From Thalassotalea atypica (GTDB lineage: Bacteria > Pseudomonadota > Gammaproteobacteria > Enterobacterales > Alteromonadaceae), in assembly GCF_030295975.1 (NCBI RefSeq), contig NZ_AP027364.1, positions 558,001 to 622,000 on the forward strand: a DNA stretch of 64,000 bases, in the 5' to 3' direction. Each line of letters opens with the position of its first letter. Position 1 is the stretch's first letter. The notes below the pieces were generated by a model that was not told where the DNA came from, did no database searches, and was given only the letters and a program-made list of their open reading frames with translations. A program made the translations under genes and the position numbers. Of the stretch, positions 1 through 12,391 are shown one piece after another.

Positions 1-373
1 TCGTACGCGTAAACGCGTAAAAAAACAAGTTGCTGATGGCATGGCTCATATCCATGCTTCTTTCAACAACACAATCGTGACTCTTACAGATCGTCAAGGT
101 AATGCTTTATCTTGGGCGACTGCAGGTGGTTCAGGTTTCCGTGGTTCACGTAAATCTACCCCGTTCGCTGCGCAGGTTGCTGCAGAGCGTGCAGGTAAAG
201 CTGCTCAAGAGTTTGGCTTGAAGAATATTGAAGTGTTCGTTAAAGGTCCAGGTCCAGGTCGTGAATCTGCAATCCGTGCCTTAAATGCTGCTGGTTTTAA
301 AATCACCAACATTACTGACGTTACTCCTATTCCTCATAATGGTTGTCGTCCTCCTAAGAAACGTCGCGTTTAA
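1..373 (+). CDS. rpsK: 30S ribosomal protein S11 (5' truncated by window edge)
   Basis: S11 sits on the platform of the 30S subunit and helps form the mRNA exit region. The reading frame is already open at base 2 and reads [13 protein letters not shown] before the internal Met at 41, which matches the conserved basic N-terminus of S11, so the true start lies upstream of the window and Met 41 is internal. The visible part carries the family signature [11 protein letters not shown] and the C-terminus [13 protein letters not shown]. It is the first visible gene of the alpha operon, with rpsD starting 21 bases after its stop. Identity is certain; only about 15 N-terminal residues are missing. Confidence 0.98.
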   Translation, partial: RTRKRVKKQVADGMAHIHASFNNTIVTLTDRQGNALSWATAGGSGFRGSRKSTPFAAQVAAERAGKAAQEFGLKNIEVFVKGPGPGRESAIRALNAAGFKITNITDVTPIPHNGCRPPKKRRV

Positions 374-394
374 TAGGATAGTTGGAGAAAGAAA

Positions 395-1015
395 ATGGCA
401 AGATATTTAGGTCCTAAGTTAAAGCTCAGCCGCCGCGAAGGAACAGATTTGTTCCTTAAAAGTGGTGTTAGAGCGATTGACACTAAATGTAAAATCGAAA
501 CTATCCCTGGTCAACACGGCGCTCGTCGCGGTCGTTTGTCTGACTATGGTGTTCAGCTTCGTGAAAAACAAAAAGTTCGTCGTATTTACGGTGTGCTTGA
601 AAAACAATTCAGTAACTACTATAAAGCTGCTGCTCGTATTAAAGGCAACACAGGTGAAAACTTGTTACAGCTTTTAGAACAGCGTCTTGACAATGTTGTT
701 TACCGCATGGGATTTGCTAGTACACGTGCAGAAGCTCGTCAACTAGTAAGCCACAAAGCTATCGTGGTAAATGGCGGTGTAGTGAATATTCCATCTTTCA
801 ATGTTAAAGCAGAAGATGTGGTTTCAATTCGTGAGAAGTCTAAAACTCAAGCGCGTATAATCGCTGCTTTAGAATTAGCTGAACAACGCGAGAAGCCAGT
901 CTGGGTTGAAGTAGATAACAAGAAAATGGAAGGTGTATTTAAACGCGTTCCAGATCGTTCAGATTTATCTGCCGAAATTAATGAACAGTTGATTGTCGAG
1001 CTTTACTCTAAGTAA
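395..1015 (+). CDS. rpsD: 30S ribosomal protein S4
   Basis: S4 is a primary 16S rRNA-binding protein that nucleates 30S assembly and, in related bacteria, represses translation of its own alpha operon. The 206-residue product has the expected full length, starts [16 protein letters not shown] and contains the S4 RNA-binding domain at about residues 95-155 ([20 protein letters not shown]). A GGAG ribosome-binding site lies about 8 bases before the ATG. It lies between rpsK and rpoA in the conserved order. Confidence 0.99.
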   Translation: MARYLGPKLKLSRREGTDLFLKSGVRAIDTKCKIETIPGQHGARRGRLSDYGVQLREKQKVRRIYGVLEKQFSNYYKAAARIKGNTGENLLQLLEQRLDNVVYRMGFASTRAEARQLVSHKAIVVNGGVVNIPSFNVKAEDVVSIREKSKTQARIIAALELAEQREKPVWVEVDNKKMEGVFKRVPDRSDLSAEINEQLIVELYSK

Positions 1016-1039
1016 AGCTGAATTTTAAGAGAGGACATA

Positions 1040-2029
1040 ATGCAGGGTTCTGTAACCGAATTCTTAAGACCACGATTGGTTGGTATCGAAAACGTTAGTA
1101 CTACACGTGCTAAGGTAACTTTGGAGCCATTAGAACGTGGTTTTGGTCACACTTTAGGTAATGCGTTACGCCGCATTTTACTATCTTCAATGCCAGGTTG
1201 TGCTGTAACTGAAGTTGAAATTGATGGTGTATTACACGAGTACAGTAGTAAAGAAGGTGTTCAAGAAGACATCATCGAAATACTGTTGAACCTTAAAGGG
1301 CTTGCAGTTGGTTTAGAAGGTAAAAATGAAGCCGTTCTTACCATCACTAAGTCTGGTGAAGGCCCTGTTACGGCTGCTGATATTCAACATGATGGCGATG
1401 TAACTATCGCTAATCCTGAGCACATTATCTGTCATTTGACAGGTGATGGGTCAATCAGCATGCGTATCAAGATTGAAATGGGACGTGGTTACGTACCTGC
1501 TTCAATTCGTCGCGAAGCCGAAGATGAAGACAGAGCAATTGGCCGTTTATTGGTTGATGCTTCATTCAGTCCTGTTGAAAGAATTGCTTATGATGTAGAT
1601 TCTGCGCGTGTTGAACAGCGCACGGATTTAGATAAGCTAGTTATTGATATGGAAACTAACGGTACGTTAGACCCTGAAGAAGCAATCCGTCGCGCATCAA
1701 CTATTCTAGCTGAACAGCTAGATGCATTTGTTGAATTACGTGATGTGACTGAAGTGGAACAAAAAGAAGAGAAACCTCTATTTGATCCAATCTTACTTCG
1801 TCCTGTTGATGACTTAGAATTAACTGTTCGTTCAGCGAACTGTTTGAAAGCAGAAGCAATTCAGTATATCGGTGATTTAGTACAGCGTGCAGAAGTTGAA
1901 CTTCTTAAAACACCTAATTTAGGTAAGAAGTCTTTAACGGAAATCAAAGACGTATTAGCGTCTCGCGGTTTATCTTTAGGTATGCGCCTAGAGAACTGGC
2001 CGCCTGAAAGCATTGCTGATAACGACTAA
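1040..2029 (+). CDS. rpoA: DNA-directed RNA polymerase subunit alpha
   Basis: Alpha dimerises to start RNA polymerase assembly, and its C-terminal domain contacts UP elements and activators. The 329-residue protein has the usual length. The N-terminal assembly domain (about 1-235) includes [16 protein letters not shown], followed by an acidic flexible linker. The C-terminal domain (about 248-325) has the helix-hairpin-helix stretch [24 protein letters not shown] ribosome-binding site precedes the ATG. It is the third gene of the alpha operon. Confidence 0.99.
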   Translation: MQGSVTEFLRPRLVGIENVSTTRAKVTLEPLERGFGHTLGNALRRILLSSMPGCAVTEVEIDGVLHEYSSKEGVQEDIIEILLNLKGLAVGLEGKNEAVLTITKSGEGPVTAADIQHDGDVTIANPEHIICHLTGDGSISMRIKIEMGRGYVPASIRREAEDEDRAIGRLLVDASFSPVERIAYDVDSARVEQRTDLDKLVIDMETNGTLDPEEAIRRASTILAEQLDAFVELRDVTEVEQKEEKPLFDPILLRPVDDLELTVRSANCLKAEAIQYIGDLVQRAEVELLKTPNLGKKSLTEIKDVLASRGLSLGMRLENWPPESIADND

Positions 2030-2072
2030 ATCGATATCATCGTTAACATATAGTAGAGATAAGGATTAACTT

Positions 2073-2480
2073 ATGCGCCATCGTAAAAGCGGTCGCCAGT
2101 TAAACCGTAATAGCAGTCATCGTCAAGCGATGTTCCGCAATATGGCAAGCTCTTTAGTTAAACATGGCGTTATTAAAACGACTGTTGCTAAAGCAAAAGA
2201 ACTACGTCGCGTAGTTGAGCCATTAATTACATTGGCTAAAACTGACAGTGTTGCAAATCGCCGTTTAGCGTTTGCTCGTACACGTGACCAAGAAGTAGTT
2301 GGTATTTTATTTAATGAACTTGGTGAACGTTACCAAGAACGTCCAGGCGGTTACACTCGCATTTTAAAATGTGGTTACCGTACTGGTGATAAAGCACCAA
2401 TGGCTTATGTTGAGCTAGTAGACCGTCCAGCAGTTGAAGAAGCTGCGGAAGTTGTTGAAGAAGCAAATACAGAAGCTTAA
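2073..2480 (+). CDS. rplQ: 50S ribosomal protein L17
   Basis: L17 is a large-subunit protein near the peptide exit tunnel. The 135-residue product starts [17 protein letters not shown], the family signature, and ends in an acidic Glu/Val/Ala-rich tail as is common in gammaproteobacteria. It is the last gene of the alpha operon and is followed within 20 bases by a strong intrinsic terminator. Confidence 0.99.
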   Translation: MRHRKSGRQLNRNSSHRQAMFRNMASSLVKHGVIKTTVAKAKELRRVVEPLITLAKTDSVANRRLAFARTRDQEVVGILFNELGERYQERPGGYTRILKCGYRTGDKAPMAYVELVDRPAVEEAAEVVEEANTEA

Positions 2481-2500
2481 TCGTAAAGATTAAAATGTTT

Positions 2501-2529
2501 AAAAAACGGAGCTCAGGCTCCGTTTTTTT
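2501..2529 (+). terminator. Rho-independent terminator of the alpha operon
   Basis: An A-tract plus CGGAGC (2507-2512), a TCAG loop and GCTCCG (2517-2522) form a GC-rich hairpin followed by seven T. The flanking A and T runs extend the stem to 12 pairs. It lies 20 bases after the rplQ stop. Confidence 0.93.
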
Positions 2530-2761
2530 ATGCCTGCTTTTTGCATTTTTTTAAATGTTTTCTCTAATCTTAGATATTTTCTCTTCTGAATATCGTCTGA
2601 TTGATAAGAGAGTTTCTAATTAGGTTATGTAAAGAATTACAATCGCCTGGGATGGTACTAGGTCTAGTGTGGGTAAATTATGATGTTTATTTTTCTACGA
2701 GCTTGAACTCAACCTGAAATAATCATATAAACAAATGCATCTTTTTAAAAAGTGAGACAAC

Positions 2762-3661
2762 ATGTCATCTCGTAATCCAATTATTGCCGTAACAGGCTCT
2801 TCTGGCGCAGGCACCTCGACTACGACAGAATCTTTCGAGCATATCTTCAGGACGTTGGGAATAACCTCTGCCAAAGTCGAAGGGGATAGTTTTCACCGCT
2901 TTTCCCGACAAGAAATGGATCTAGAAAAGCGTAAAGCACGAGATGATGGTAAAAATATTAGCTATTTTGGTGATCAAGCTAATGATTTTGATGCCTTAGA
3001 AACCTTGTTCAACGATTATTCTGAAACAGGCAAAGGTAAAATGCGCCGTTATCTTCATACATTTGACGAAGCTGTTCCTTATAATCAGATGCCCGGTACT
3101 TTTACACCTTGGGAAGACTTAGGTGAAGGAACTGATTTATTATTCTATGAAGGCCTTCATGGAGGTGTTGTTACGGAAAAGAATGATGTTGCTAAACATG
3201 TCGATTTACTCATTGGCATGGTACCAATCGTAAACCTTGAGTGGATTCAAAAGATCATAAGAGACACTAATCAAAGAGGTCATAGTCGTGAAGCGGTTAC
3301 AGCTAGTATTGTACGATCAATGGAAGACTACATTTCATTCATCACACCACAGTTTTCGCGTACACATGTTAATTTTCAGCGGGTTCCTACCGTAGATACA
3401 TCGAATCCTTTTAGCGCTAAAGCGATCCCGACTCTAGATGAAAGTTTCGTTGTTATTCGATTCAGAGATTCAACAAACGTAGATTTTCCGTATTATTTGA
3501 GCATGATTGATGGTGCGTTTATGTCTCGTGTTAATACCTTGGTTGTACCAGGCGGTAAAATGGGTTTAGCTATGGAGTTAATACTAACGCCGTTGATAAG
3601 AAATTTAATGAATAAGAAAGCTGAAGCCAACAAGCAAATCGATTGGATGTCCGATCTTTAG
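2762..3661 (+). CDS. prkB: PrkB family phosphoribulokinase-like P-loop kinase
   Basis: This is a P-loop kinase of the phosphoribulokinase/uridine kinase superfamily, matching the gammaproteobacterial PrkB group; its physiological substrate is not established and no RuBisCO genes are visible. The 299-residue protein has a Walker A motif GSSGAGTST near residue 12 and the PRK-type segment YFGDQANDFD. E. coli has prkB next to yhfA and crp. Here an OsmC/YhfA-type gene lies 1.3 kb downstream on the other strand, supporting the assignment. The next gene starts on its stop codon (TAGTG), suggesting translational coupling. Confidence 0.9.
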   Translation: MSSRNPIIAVTGSSGAGTSTTTESFEHIFRTLGITSAKVEGDSFHRFSRQEMDLEKRKARDDGKNISYFGDQANDFDALETLFNDYSETGKGKMRRYLHTFDEAVPYNQMPGTFTPWEDLGEGTDLLFYEGLHGGVVTEKNDVAKHVDLLIGMVPIVNLEWIQKIIRDTNQRGHSREAVTASIVRSMEDYISFITPQFSRTHVNFQRVPTVDTSNPFSAKAIPTLDESFVVIRFRDSTNVDFPYYLSMIDGAFMSRVNTLVVPGGKMGLAMELILTPLIRNLMNKKAEANKQIDWMSDL

Positions 3662-4905
3662 TGATTAAAACATGCATTTTTATTAGTTTGCTTTTATTCT
3701 CATCTATTGCGATGGGTAAGAGCGCTTTAATAACCAATATTACTAAAACCGAAGTAGGTGATTGGTTTCTTGAGTACCAAAGCGTCGAACCAGTAAAAAG
3801 CATACAGCTTGCAATAACACCTGATCGATCACGGGCGTCGCGTTGGCGCCTGACGGACAATCAGTTTTTACTTATCCAGATCAATGGTAGAGACATAATT
3901 ACTAGAAGGGACAATAAAGCATTCTCTCAAGTGTCATTAAAGCTCACCCCCACGTATATCCATTTACATAAATATTACGCGCCCTTTTCCCCATATTCTA
4001 ATGGCGGTATGCTCATTCACAGCGCTCGTTTTTTTGCCTGCGCAAATATCTGTAGCGACTATGAAAACAGTTGGTATCTTACGCTGACTGTGCCAGACAG
4101 TGACAAAGTGTATCTGCATGGTAAATCATTTACGGGTAAAACAAGCTGGTGGGACAGTAACGATGGCACCAATTTTTATGTCGGCAAACAATTAGGGAAA
4201 AAGGAAAAAGGGTATATAAGTGTCATAGATCAGGGCTTACCTTTATTCATCAAAAACAGCTTGGATGATTTCTTTCCTAAAATGATGTCAATGCTTGAAC
4301 ATGATTATGGCAAACTCATCAGCACGCCTATGCTTTTTGCTTCTTTTGGCAAAACCTCTCAATCAAATTACGGTCGACAGGGCGGTGTTCTACCTCATCA
4401 AGTTTTTATGCACTGGTATGGAAACATACCAAGTTTGGACAAAAACGATCGTTTCGAAGTGACTTGGTTTTTCGCCCATGAAGCAGCACATTTATATCAA
4501 GGACAAATTTCTGCACTTTCAGGAGAAGAAAATGCCTGGTTGCAGGAGGGGCATGCAGAGTATCTTGCCATGTTGTTGGTGCAACAGTTGATGCCAGATA
4601 GCGAAAGCCTAACTGCCCGTAAGCTAAATCAAGCCTCGACGCAATGTAAACAAAGTCTAGAAGAAGCAAGATTATCTCAAGCCGCGAAAACGTCTAATTA
4701 TCAACTGTTTTATCAGTGTGGGTTATTCATTTTTGATTTCATCGCGAAGCACACACAACCAGGATATCAATTATCTGATATATGGCGGGATTTCATTAGC
4801 TCATCCAAAGGCGCCAATTTTAATGCGAAACAATCCTTTATGGAGTTAATCAAGAACAGGTTAGTGGAAGAGCGTTATGAGGAACTTGCGCCGTTAGTAA
4901 ATTGA
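3661..4905 (+). CDS. Exported HEXXH metallopeptidase-like protein
   Basis: This is a predicted exported zinc peptidase of unassigned family. With the GTG at 3661 the product (414 aa) begins with a clean signal peptide (VIKTCIFISLLLFSSIAMG). The TTG at 3643 would add six residues and fits the signal peptide less well. Residues 273-277 read HEAAH, and a glutamate follows 18 residues later (E296, in LQEGHAEYL), giving the HEXXH-X18-E arrangement of gluzincins such as the M1 family. Around it are aromatic and acidic stretches but no other recognised domain. It overlaps the prkB stop by one base and is probably co-transcribed with it; this pairing is not one I recognise. Catalytic activity is inferred from the motif only. 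Confidence 0.75.
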   Translation: MIKTCIFISLLLFSSIAMGKSALITNITKTEVGDWFLEYQSVEPVKSIQLAITPDRSRASRWRLTDNQFLLIQINGRDIITRRDNKAFSQVSLKLTPTYIHLHKYYAPFSPYSNGGMLIHSARFFACANICSDYENSWYLTLTVPDSDKVYLHGKSFTGKTSWWDSNDGTNFYVGKQLGKKEKGYISVIDQGLPLFIKNSLDDFFPKMMSMLEHDYGKLISTPMLFASFGKTSQSNYGRQGGVLPHQVFMHWYGNIPSLDKNDRFEVTWFFAHEAAHLYQGQISALSGEENAWLQEGHAEYLAMLLVQQLMPDSESLTARKLNQASTQCKQSLEEARLSQAAKTSNYQLFYQCGLFIFDFIAKHTQPGYQLSDIWRDFISSSKGANFNAKQSFMELIKNRLVEERYEELAPLVN

Positions 4906-5008
4906 CTGGTAAAACCAAGTGCATAAGTTTCTGCAATACGCCCTATATACTAGTTTGCCCTAATGAAACTATCCATAAAACGAATTGCTTAAATAACTCA
5001 TTTACAGG

Positions 5009-5413
5009 CTATGACGCTTTGATTTCGAAATCATGGCTGATCTCCACTGTTTTATTAAGCATCAATGCAACGGAGCAATATTTGTCGGCAGACAAACTGA
5101 CCGCACGGGCAACTTGTTTTTCATTAACATCACTACCTGTTACAACAAAATGTAAGTGAATTTTTGAAAATAATTTTGGCACAGAATCAACGCGTTCCGC
5201 TTCTATTTCTACTTCACATGCGGTGATATTTTGACGTGATTTTTGTAGGATACTGACTACATCTACCGAAGAGCAACCGCCCAGTGACAAGAGAACGTTT
5301 TCTAATGGGCTCGGAGCCAGCTTTCCGCCATTGGCATCTAATACAAGAGAGTGACCACTTTCTGAGGTAGCCAGAAACAATTCTTCGCCTACCCATTTTA
5401 CGTTTGCTTTCAT
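5009..5413 (-). CDS. OsmC family protein (YhfA-like)
   Basis: OsmC/Ohr-fold proteins are small dimeric thiol peroxidases or related proteins; the YhfA branch has no firm function. The 134-residue product closely follows the E. coli YhfA pattern: KWVGEELFLATSESGHS near the start, APSPLENVLLSLGGCSSVDVV with the first conserved cysteine, and SADKYCSVALML with the second. The two cysteines suggest a peroxidatic pair, though YhfA activity is unproven. It is convergent with the HEXXH gene, and nearby prkB is consistent with the E. coli prkB-yhfA-crp neighbourhood, but no crp is seen here. Confidence 0.88.
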   Translation of the reverse strand: MKANVKWVGEELFLATSESGHSLVLDANGGKLAPSPLENVLLSLGGCSSVDVVSILQKSRQNITACEVEIEAERVDSVPKLFSKIHLHFVVTGSDVNEKQVARAVSLSADKYCSVALMLNKTVEISHDFEIKAS

Positions 5414-5485
5414 TTATCAGCCTTATTTATCTTTACTTCTAAATAGGCCATTTTAGCGGAGCAATAGCAGGGAGACTAGATCAAT

Positions 5486-5833
5486 TTATGGAAGAGAGTG
5501 AATTTCTGTATCAAATAGGTTTTTAATCAAAGTGGCAAACTCAGTAATGAATGCTTGTTGCTTTTTAGTCACTTGGTTGTTTACAACGCCACTAAGGATC
5601 TCTTCAAGATCATAAACAATGGAGTCTACTTCTCTTATCACCATGTTTCTTTGGTTGAACGAGAGCAGTTCGTTTTGACCACATAATGTAATTATTTGTT
5701 CACTTAACTCTTGCTCAATAATTTCCATTACGGTTTCATCACCCATAGGCATCTCATCTGAATTTTCAAACAAACTCAGGTGCGCCGTTAGGTATTCAAT
5801 AATATGAATATAACCGTCTGTGTCAGTTACCAT
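5486..5833 (-). CDS. Small acidic protein, DUF3802-like
   Basis: The 115-residue acidic, helical protein has no signal peptide or membrane segment. From memory its start (MVTDTDGYIHIIEYLTAHLSLFE) and C-terminal half (REVDSIVYDLEEILSGV, then FATLIKNLFD) resemble DUF3802, a family known mainly from Shewanella and relatives and of unknown function. It lies alone on the minus strand upstream of the OsmC-like gene with 72 bases between them, so the two may form a transcription unit. The function is not known. Confidence 0.72.
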   Translation of the reverse strand: MVTDTDGYIHIIEYLTAHLSLFENSDEMPMGDETVMEIIEQELSEQIITLCGQNELLSFNQRNMVIREVDSIVYDLEEILSGVVNNQVTKKQQAFITEFATLIKNLFDTEIHSLP

Positions 5834-6002
5834 AATTTTATGTACTTCTGTGTCCTAGTCGCTTCCTTACTTTACTCTTAATAACTATTTGAATTCAAGT
5901 AATACTATAGCCAACACAAATAGCTATATTATATTCAATACGTAAATCATGCTTATACGTCTTTTGAAATAGCACGTTTAATTTCCAATTGTTAATATAA
6001 AC

Positions 6003-6033
6003 AAAAAAGCCAACTAAATATCAGTTGGCTTTT
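6003..6033 (-). terminator. Terminator of the ast/DUF1338 unit
   Basis: Inverted repeat AAAAGCCAACT (6005-6015) / AGTTGGCTTTT (6023-6033) with a 7-base loop. On the minus strand the stem ends in a run of T, and it lies 25 bases past the DUF1338 stop. Confidence 0.85.
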
Positions 6034-6057
6034 GAATTCATTAAGTGGTGCTGGTCA

Positions 6058-6855
6058 TCAAGCCGCGTTTGTACTTTCAAAAATTTTGTCAGCAGATGCT
6101 GCAACAAAACCTGAATACAATTCGCCATTGGCTAATGGGTAACGTAAGGCGAATTCGTAGAAACAGCTTGGAATTTCTTTAATGCCATCACTAAACTCTA
6201 CAGGTGACAAGTCGGCCATGGTTGATGATTGCTCAAGTTTAACTGTTTCATCACCTTTAACTTCACCGCCAACAGTGTTCAATGCAAAACCGCCATCTTT
6301 AACCGCGTCATTTACCGCATTTATACATGTATAGTTTTCTAAATGGTTAATGCTTACGGTAAAGTGATTAGCTCTAAAGCCCCAAGCAGAAAGCCAGGCT
6401 GCATATTCGCTTTCGGCTAGTAGTGTTTTGTAGTCTTCAAAGCTAATTGACCAATGCTTACCCGAGTACAAGAAGTTTTCTTGCTCTGCGGCTCCTTCAT
6501 CCATTTGCTCTACAAGTTTAGTGACGATGCTTTGAACTTGTGGTGAGAACTTCTCTACCAATAGTTCGCTGATGAACACCTTCGGTAATGTAGTGTCTTG
6601 ATGTTCAAAATGCTTAGCATATAAGCATTTTGCTTCGAAATGATATTCACCGCACTCTTTGTAACCCAAGTTTAAAAGGTGTTGAGCCAGCTTATCTAAG
6701 TTAACAGATGCAATGTTAAATGTACGGTATGCAACGTGATCATTGATCACATCGGTACCAGAGCCAAGCAGTTGATGTACCTTTTCAGCTGATGGCGTTA
6801 CTTCTAAATAGTTCTGCCAGATATTTTCAAATAGTGACGTAATTTGTGCTGTCAT
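6058..6855 (-). CDS. DUF1338 family protein, putative Fe(II) 2-oxoacid dioxygenase
   Basis: DUF1338 proteins adopt a glyoxalase-like fold. Characterised members (HglS/YdcJ type) convert 2-oxoadipate to 2-hydroxyglutarate with Fe(II). This 265-residue member is a short form, but the metal triad can be placed: H40 in NDHVAYRTF, H164 in RANHFTVSINHL and E234 in CFYEFALRYP. It lies downstream of astD on the same strand after a 252-base gap containing a hairpin, so a role connected to arginine/lysine-type catabolism is plausible but inferred. The substrate is unknown. Confidence 0.85.
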   Translation of the reverse strand: MTAQITSLFENIWQNYLEVTPSAEKVHQLLGSGTDVINDHVAYRTFNIASVNLDKLAQHLLNLGYKECGEYHFEAKCLYAKHFEHQDTTLPKVFISELLVEKFSPQVQSIVTKLVEQMDEGAAEQENFLYSGKHWSISFEDYKTLLAESEYAAWLSAWGFRANHFTVSINHLENYTCINAVNDAVKDGGFALNTVGGEVKGDETVKLEQSSTMADLSPVEFSDGIKEIPSCFYEFALRYPLANGELYSGFVAASADKIFESTNAA

Positions 6856-7063
6856 GGAGTTATCCTAATAAATCAAAAAAAAGAATAAATATAATGAAAT
6901 CAGCGACTGCGGTATGAACATCCGTAGAATTTTGACGAAAGCAGTTGCTAACTCATCAAAATGGTTAGATTTGGTCGATTTTCTTAAAGAAGCAAGGGCG
7001 AATGCCGGCAATGCTTAAACTGTATTTTACTGTCATGTTGGTATTTTAACCAATTTTAGAGTT

Positions 7064-7097
7064 AATGCTCAACAAGTTTTTTAAGCTGTTGAGCATT
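7064..7097 (-). terminator. Intergenic hairpin between astD and the DUF1338 gene
   Basis: A perfect 11-base inverted repeat, AATGCTCAACA (7064-7074) / TGTTGAGCATT (7087-7097), lies 11 bases past the astD stop. No T-run follows on the minus strand, so it may be a partial terminator, a processing site or an mRNA-stabilising stem. Confidence 0.5.
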
Positions 7098-7107
7098 ATT
7101 TTCAACT

Positions 7108-8577
<1,470 letters not shown>

Positions 8578-8609
8578 TTATATTATTCCTGTTAAATAAT
8601 AGGGCTGTA

Positions 8610-9626
8610 TTAACTTGCCACTATACGCACCCAATCACCTTCGGTGACGAGTAATGCTTCTGCGACTTCTTGGCTGATCACGACCTGATTCGCCGTTTCT
8701 CGTACTGAAACATCAGCTTGGGTCGCTCTAAAGTCGGCCACTTTTGTGTTGCACACAAAATACCTTTCTTCGCCTGTCACATCACCAATAATTACTTGGT
8801 GTTTTTGGCTATTTTGAATGGTACGAATACTGTCTTTGTGCGCTTCTACAGTAGGACCACCATCAAAAATATCAACGTAGCCACGACGCGCAAAACCTTC
8901 AGCTTCTAATAATCTTAGTGCAGGTACCGTTTGACTGTGGACTTTATTGATGACTTGCTGAGCGTCTTTGCTTAACAAACTGACATATATTGGGTGTTTG
9001 GGCATTAATTCTGCAATAAACACTTTTTTGCCAATGCCTGTTAAATAATCGGCTGTTGGGAAGTCCATTGAGAAAAAATGTTCTTCTAGCCAGTCCCAAA
9101 ACGGAGAGCGACCACTTTCATCTGAAACACCACGCATTTCGGCGATAACAGTATCCGAAAAACGTTCACTGTGCTCAGCCATAAACATGAAGCGAAAACG
9201 TGACAAGAAGCGACCATTATTATTTTTCCGATGAGATTCACCCAAAAATAATGTGCAGATTTCAGATGCACCTGTGTAATCATTGCATAAAGAAAGGGTT
9301 TCTACGGTATTGTAAATACCCAACTCTCTTGAATTGTGCACGACTTTACCTAAATGGTAATGATAAAACGCATCATCTAAGCCTACAGCGGCTTCAATGC
9401 CACTGGTACCTACCACGGTGTTAGTTTCTGTATCTTCCATCACAAACAAGTAACCTTCATCACCGGGTTTTGTTACGGTTTTATTGAAAGATTCTTGAGC
9501 GTGTGAGATACGTTTTTGAAGTAGCTCTTCATTGACTGGCAGTGATGTAAAACCGTGTCCTGATTCTATCGCAATGCGATGTAGAGAATCGTAATCGCTA
9601 AGCTGAATAGGGCGTATAATAATCAT
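8610..9626 (-). CDS. astA: Arginine N-succinyltransferase
   Basis: AstA transfers succinate from succinyl-CoA to arginine, committing it to ammonia-producing catabolism. The 338-residue protein has the family length and motifs (IIIRPIQLSDYDSLHRIA at the start, ELGIYNTVETLSLCNDYTG in the middle, GFARRGYVDIFDGGPTVEA near the end) of the GNAT-related AstA fold. It lies between astC and astD in the usual order, 66 bases after astC. Confidence 0.97.
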   Translation of the reverse strand: MIIIRPIQLSDYDSLHRIAIESGHGFTSLPVNEELLQKRISHAQESFNKTVTKPGDEGYLFVMEDTETNTVVGTSGIEAAVGLDDAFYHYHLGKVVHNSRELGIYNTVETLSLCNDYTGASEICTLFLGESHRKNNNGRFLSRFRFMFMAEHSERFSDTVIAEMRGVSDESGRSPFWDWLEEHFFSMDFPTADYLTGIGKKVFIAELMPKHPIYVSLLSKDAQQVINKVHSQTVPALRLLEAEGFARRGYVDIFDGGPTVEAHKDSIRTIQNSQKHQVIIGDVTGEERYFVCNTKVADFRATQADVSVRETANQVVISQEVAEALLVTEGDWVRIVAS

Positions 9627-9653
9627 AGAAAGTTCTCTTTAGCACTAAAAGAA

Positions 9654-9679
9654 GCTTGCCAATTTAAGCGTTGGCAAGC
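9654..9679 (-). repeat. Intercistronic hairpin between astC and astA
   Basis: Perfect 9-base inverted repeat GCTTGCCAA (9654-9662) / TTGGCAAGC (9671-9679) in the 66-base gap between astC and astA. No T-run is present, so it is more likely an mRNA stability or processing element than a terminator. Confidence 0.55.
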
Positions 9680-9692
9680 ACAGGCCTAACAA

Positions 9693-10943
<1,251 letters not shown>

Positions 10944-11174
10944 TTAAGCAAGACCTTGCTGAAAATAGAGGAATATTATGGCAGAAAAAACTAACTTTGT
11001 CTTGTTTGCCTGCTTGCAAAGCCAGATAAAATAACGCTTTACAGTGTTTTATTCATCTTCACTGCATAACTATTTTTGTAACTGCATTGGGAATAATTCT
11101 AATGCCCATACACTGAATAGGCACAGAGTTACAGTTGCCCCTTAACAGTGCACTTCATAACTAATCAAAAAAAA

Positions 11175-12320
11175 TTATTTAAAATTGAGCTTAATATGGT
11201 CAATATCGCTTTTCTTTAGCAGGGTGATTTCTTCAGCCGTGATTTTACTGATCGATAAAATGGCTTTCGCTTCATCGTTGTTGATCAGCTCTTCTTTAGC
11301 TAAGCTTCTGAAAATTACAAAGGCTTTCGCTTTTGTAATAATTTTAGCGATCTCGCACATTTGGCTTTGATCTGTGCTAAATGCAAGGTCAAACATGGGC
11401 TCCGTTAGCGGTAAACGATCGAAGCGCATCTGCTCGATGAGGTTAGCTCCAACTTGGAAACTTCTTGAGCTGACATGTTCTAGTAATAATTGAGGTGAAC
11501 TTTGAATAGCGTGCAAAGCATCATGTAACCTCTTATCCCGATTATTATAAGCTTGCTTACGCTCATCATTGTACAACGCATTAAACTTGGTTATAAAACA
11601 ATGTGTTACTGCAAGCAGGCCAACGTTCGACAGCATGCCTGCACTAAACGCGCGATACCAATCAATGCCTTGGTTTTCAGCCAATACGCGTGACGCAAGC
11701 GCCACAGATAAGCTGTCGTTCCATAACTTGCGTTTCATCAGTGGAAATGGCGATGTTGAAATAGGTAGCCAATGTTTGAGAATGAATGTCGGCACCACCA
11801 GCTTTAGGTTTTCTAGGCCGATGTAACTAACAGCTAAACTGGCATCAGTTACCTTTACATCGGCACGCTTTCGGTACTGCGGCTTATTCACCAGCTTAAT
11901 TAGCTCATCAGCCAACCATGGTAAACTGGTCACAAGCGGCGTGATGCGATTAATCGATGCTGCTTTTAATGATAACAACTCCAAAATAGTAGGTGCAGCG
12001 TCTTCTATTCTTAAGAATTTTTGATAAAACGTTTCTTTATTTTCAAATTCAGTATTAAGTTCAGCCGTAACCTTGCTAAAGAACTTAGTCATGACTTGAT
12101 TACGAAAATGGTTTTCACCATGGGCTTGGATAATTTTGTCTTTCTTTGCTTGTTGTTCTACTGCAAGCAATTCACGGCGGCTGGTCGACTGTTCACTCCC
12201 TTGTTCGGTTGTCACGATTATGTCACCGTTTTGGCGTTGCGCAAACTCCTTGCCAATAGCAAGGCTTAATGAGCGTTGGTAAATTTCGTGAACGGTATCG
12301 TTTTGTGTAAATAGCTGCAT
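11175..12320 (-). CDS. HDOD domain protein
   Basis: HDOD domains are HD-fold output modules without the catalytic metal site, found in signalling and regulatory proteins. The 381-residue protein has an uncharacterised N-terminal part (about 1-105, rich in charged residues) and an HDOD domain at about 105-300, recognisable by PTILELLSLKAASINRITPLV, SYIGLENLKLVVPTFIL and the helix AFSAGMLSNVGLLA. No signal peptide or membrane segment is present. It lies between pabA and astC on the same strand with 267 bases before astC, so co-transcription with ast is unlikely. Confidence 0.85.
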   Translation of the reverse strand: MQLFTQNDTVHEIYQRSLSLAIGKEFAQRQNGDIIVTTEQGSEQSTSRRELLAVEQQAKKDKIIQAHGENHFRNQVMTKFFSKVTAELNTEFENKETFYQKFLRIEDAAPTILELLSLKAASINRITPLVTSLPWLADELIKLVNKPQYRKRADVKVTDASLAVSYIGLENLKLVVPTFILKHWLPISTSPFPLMKRKLWNDSLSVALASRVLAENQGIDWYRAFSAGMLSNVGLLAVTHCFITKFNALYNDERKQAYNNRDKRLHDALHAIQSSPQLLLEHVSSRSFQVGANLIEQMRFDRLPLTEPMFDLAFSTDQSQMCEIAKIITKAKAFVIFRSLAKEELINNDEAKAILSISKITAEEITLLKKSDIDHIKLNFK

Positions 12321-12391
12321 GAATGATTGAAATATAAAGTTAAAGTTTTCGGTTATGTATCGGCAATGGTCATTTAAATATTAGCAAAGTG

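Noticed and set aside
4902-5159. 85-residue plus-strand ORF after the HEXXH gene
   Set aside because: It lies largely opposite the OsmC gene, has no ribosome-binding site and its sequence is unlike a protein family; most likely an antisense shadow.
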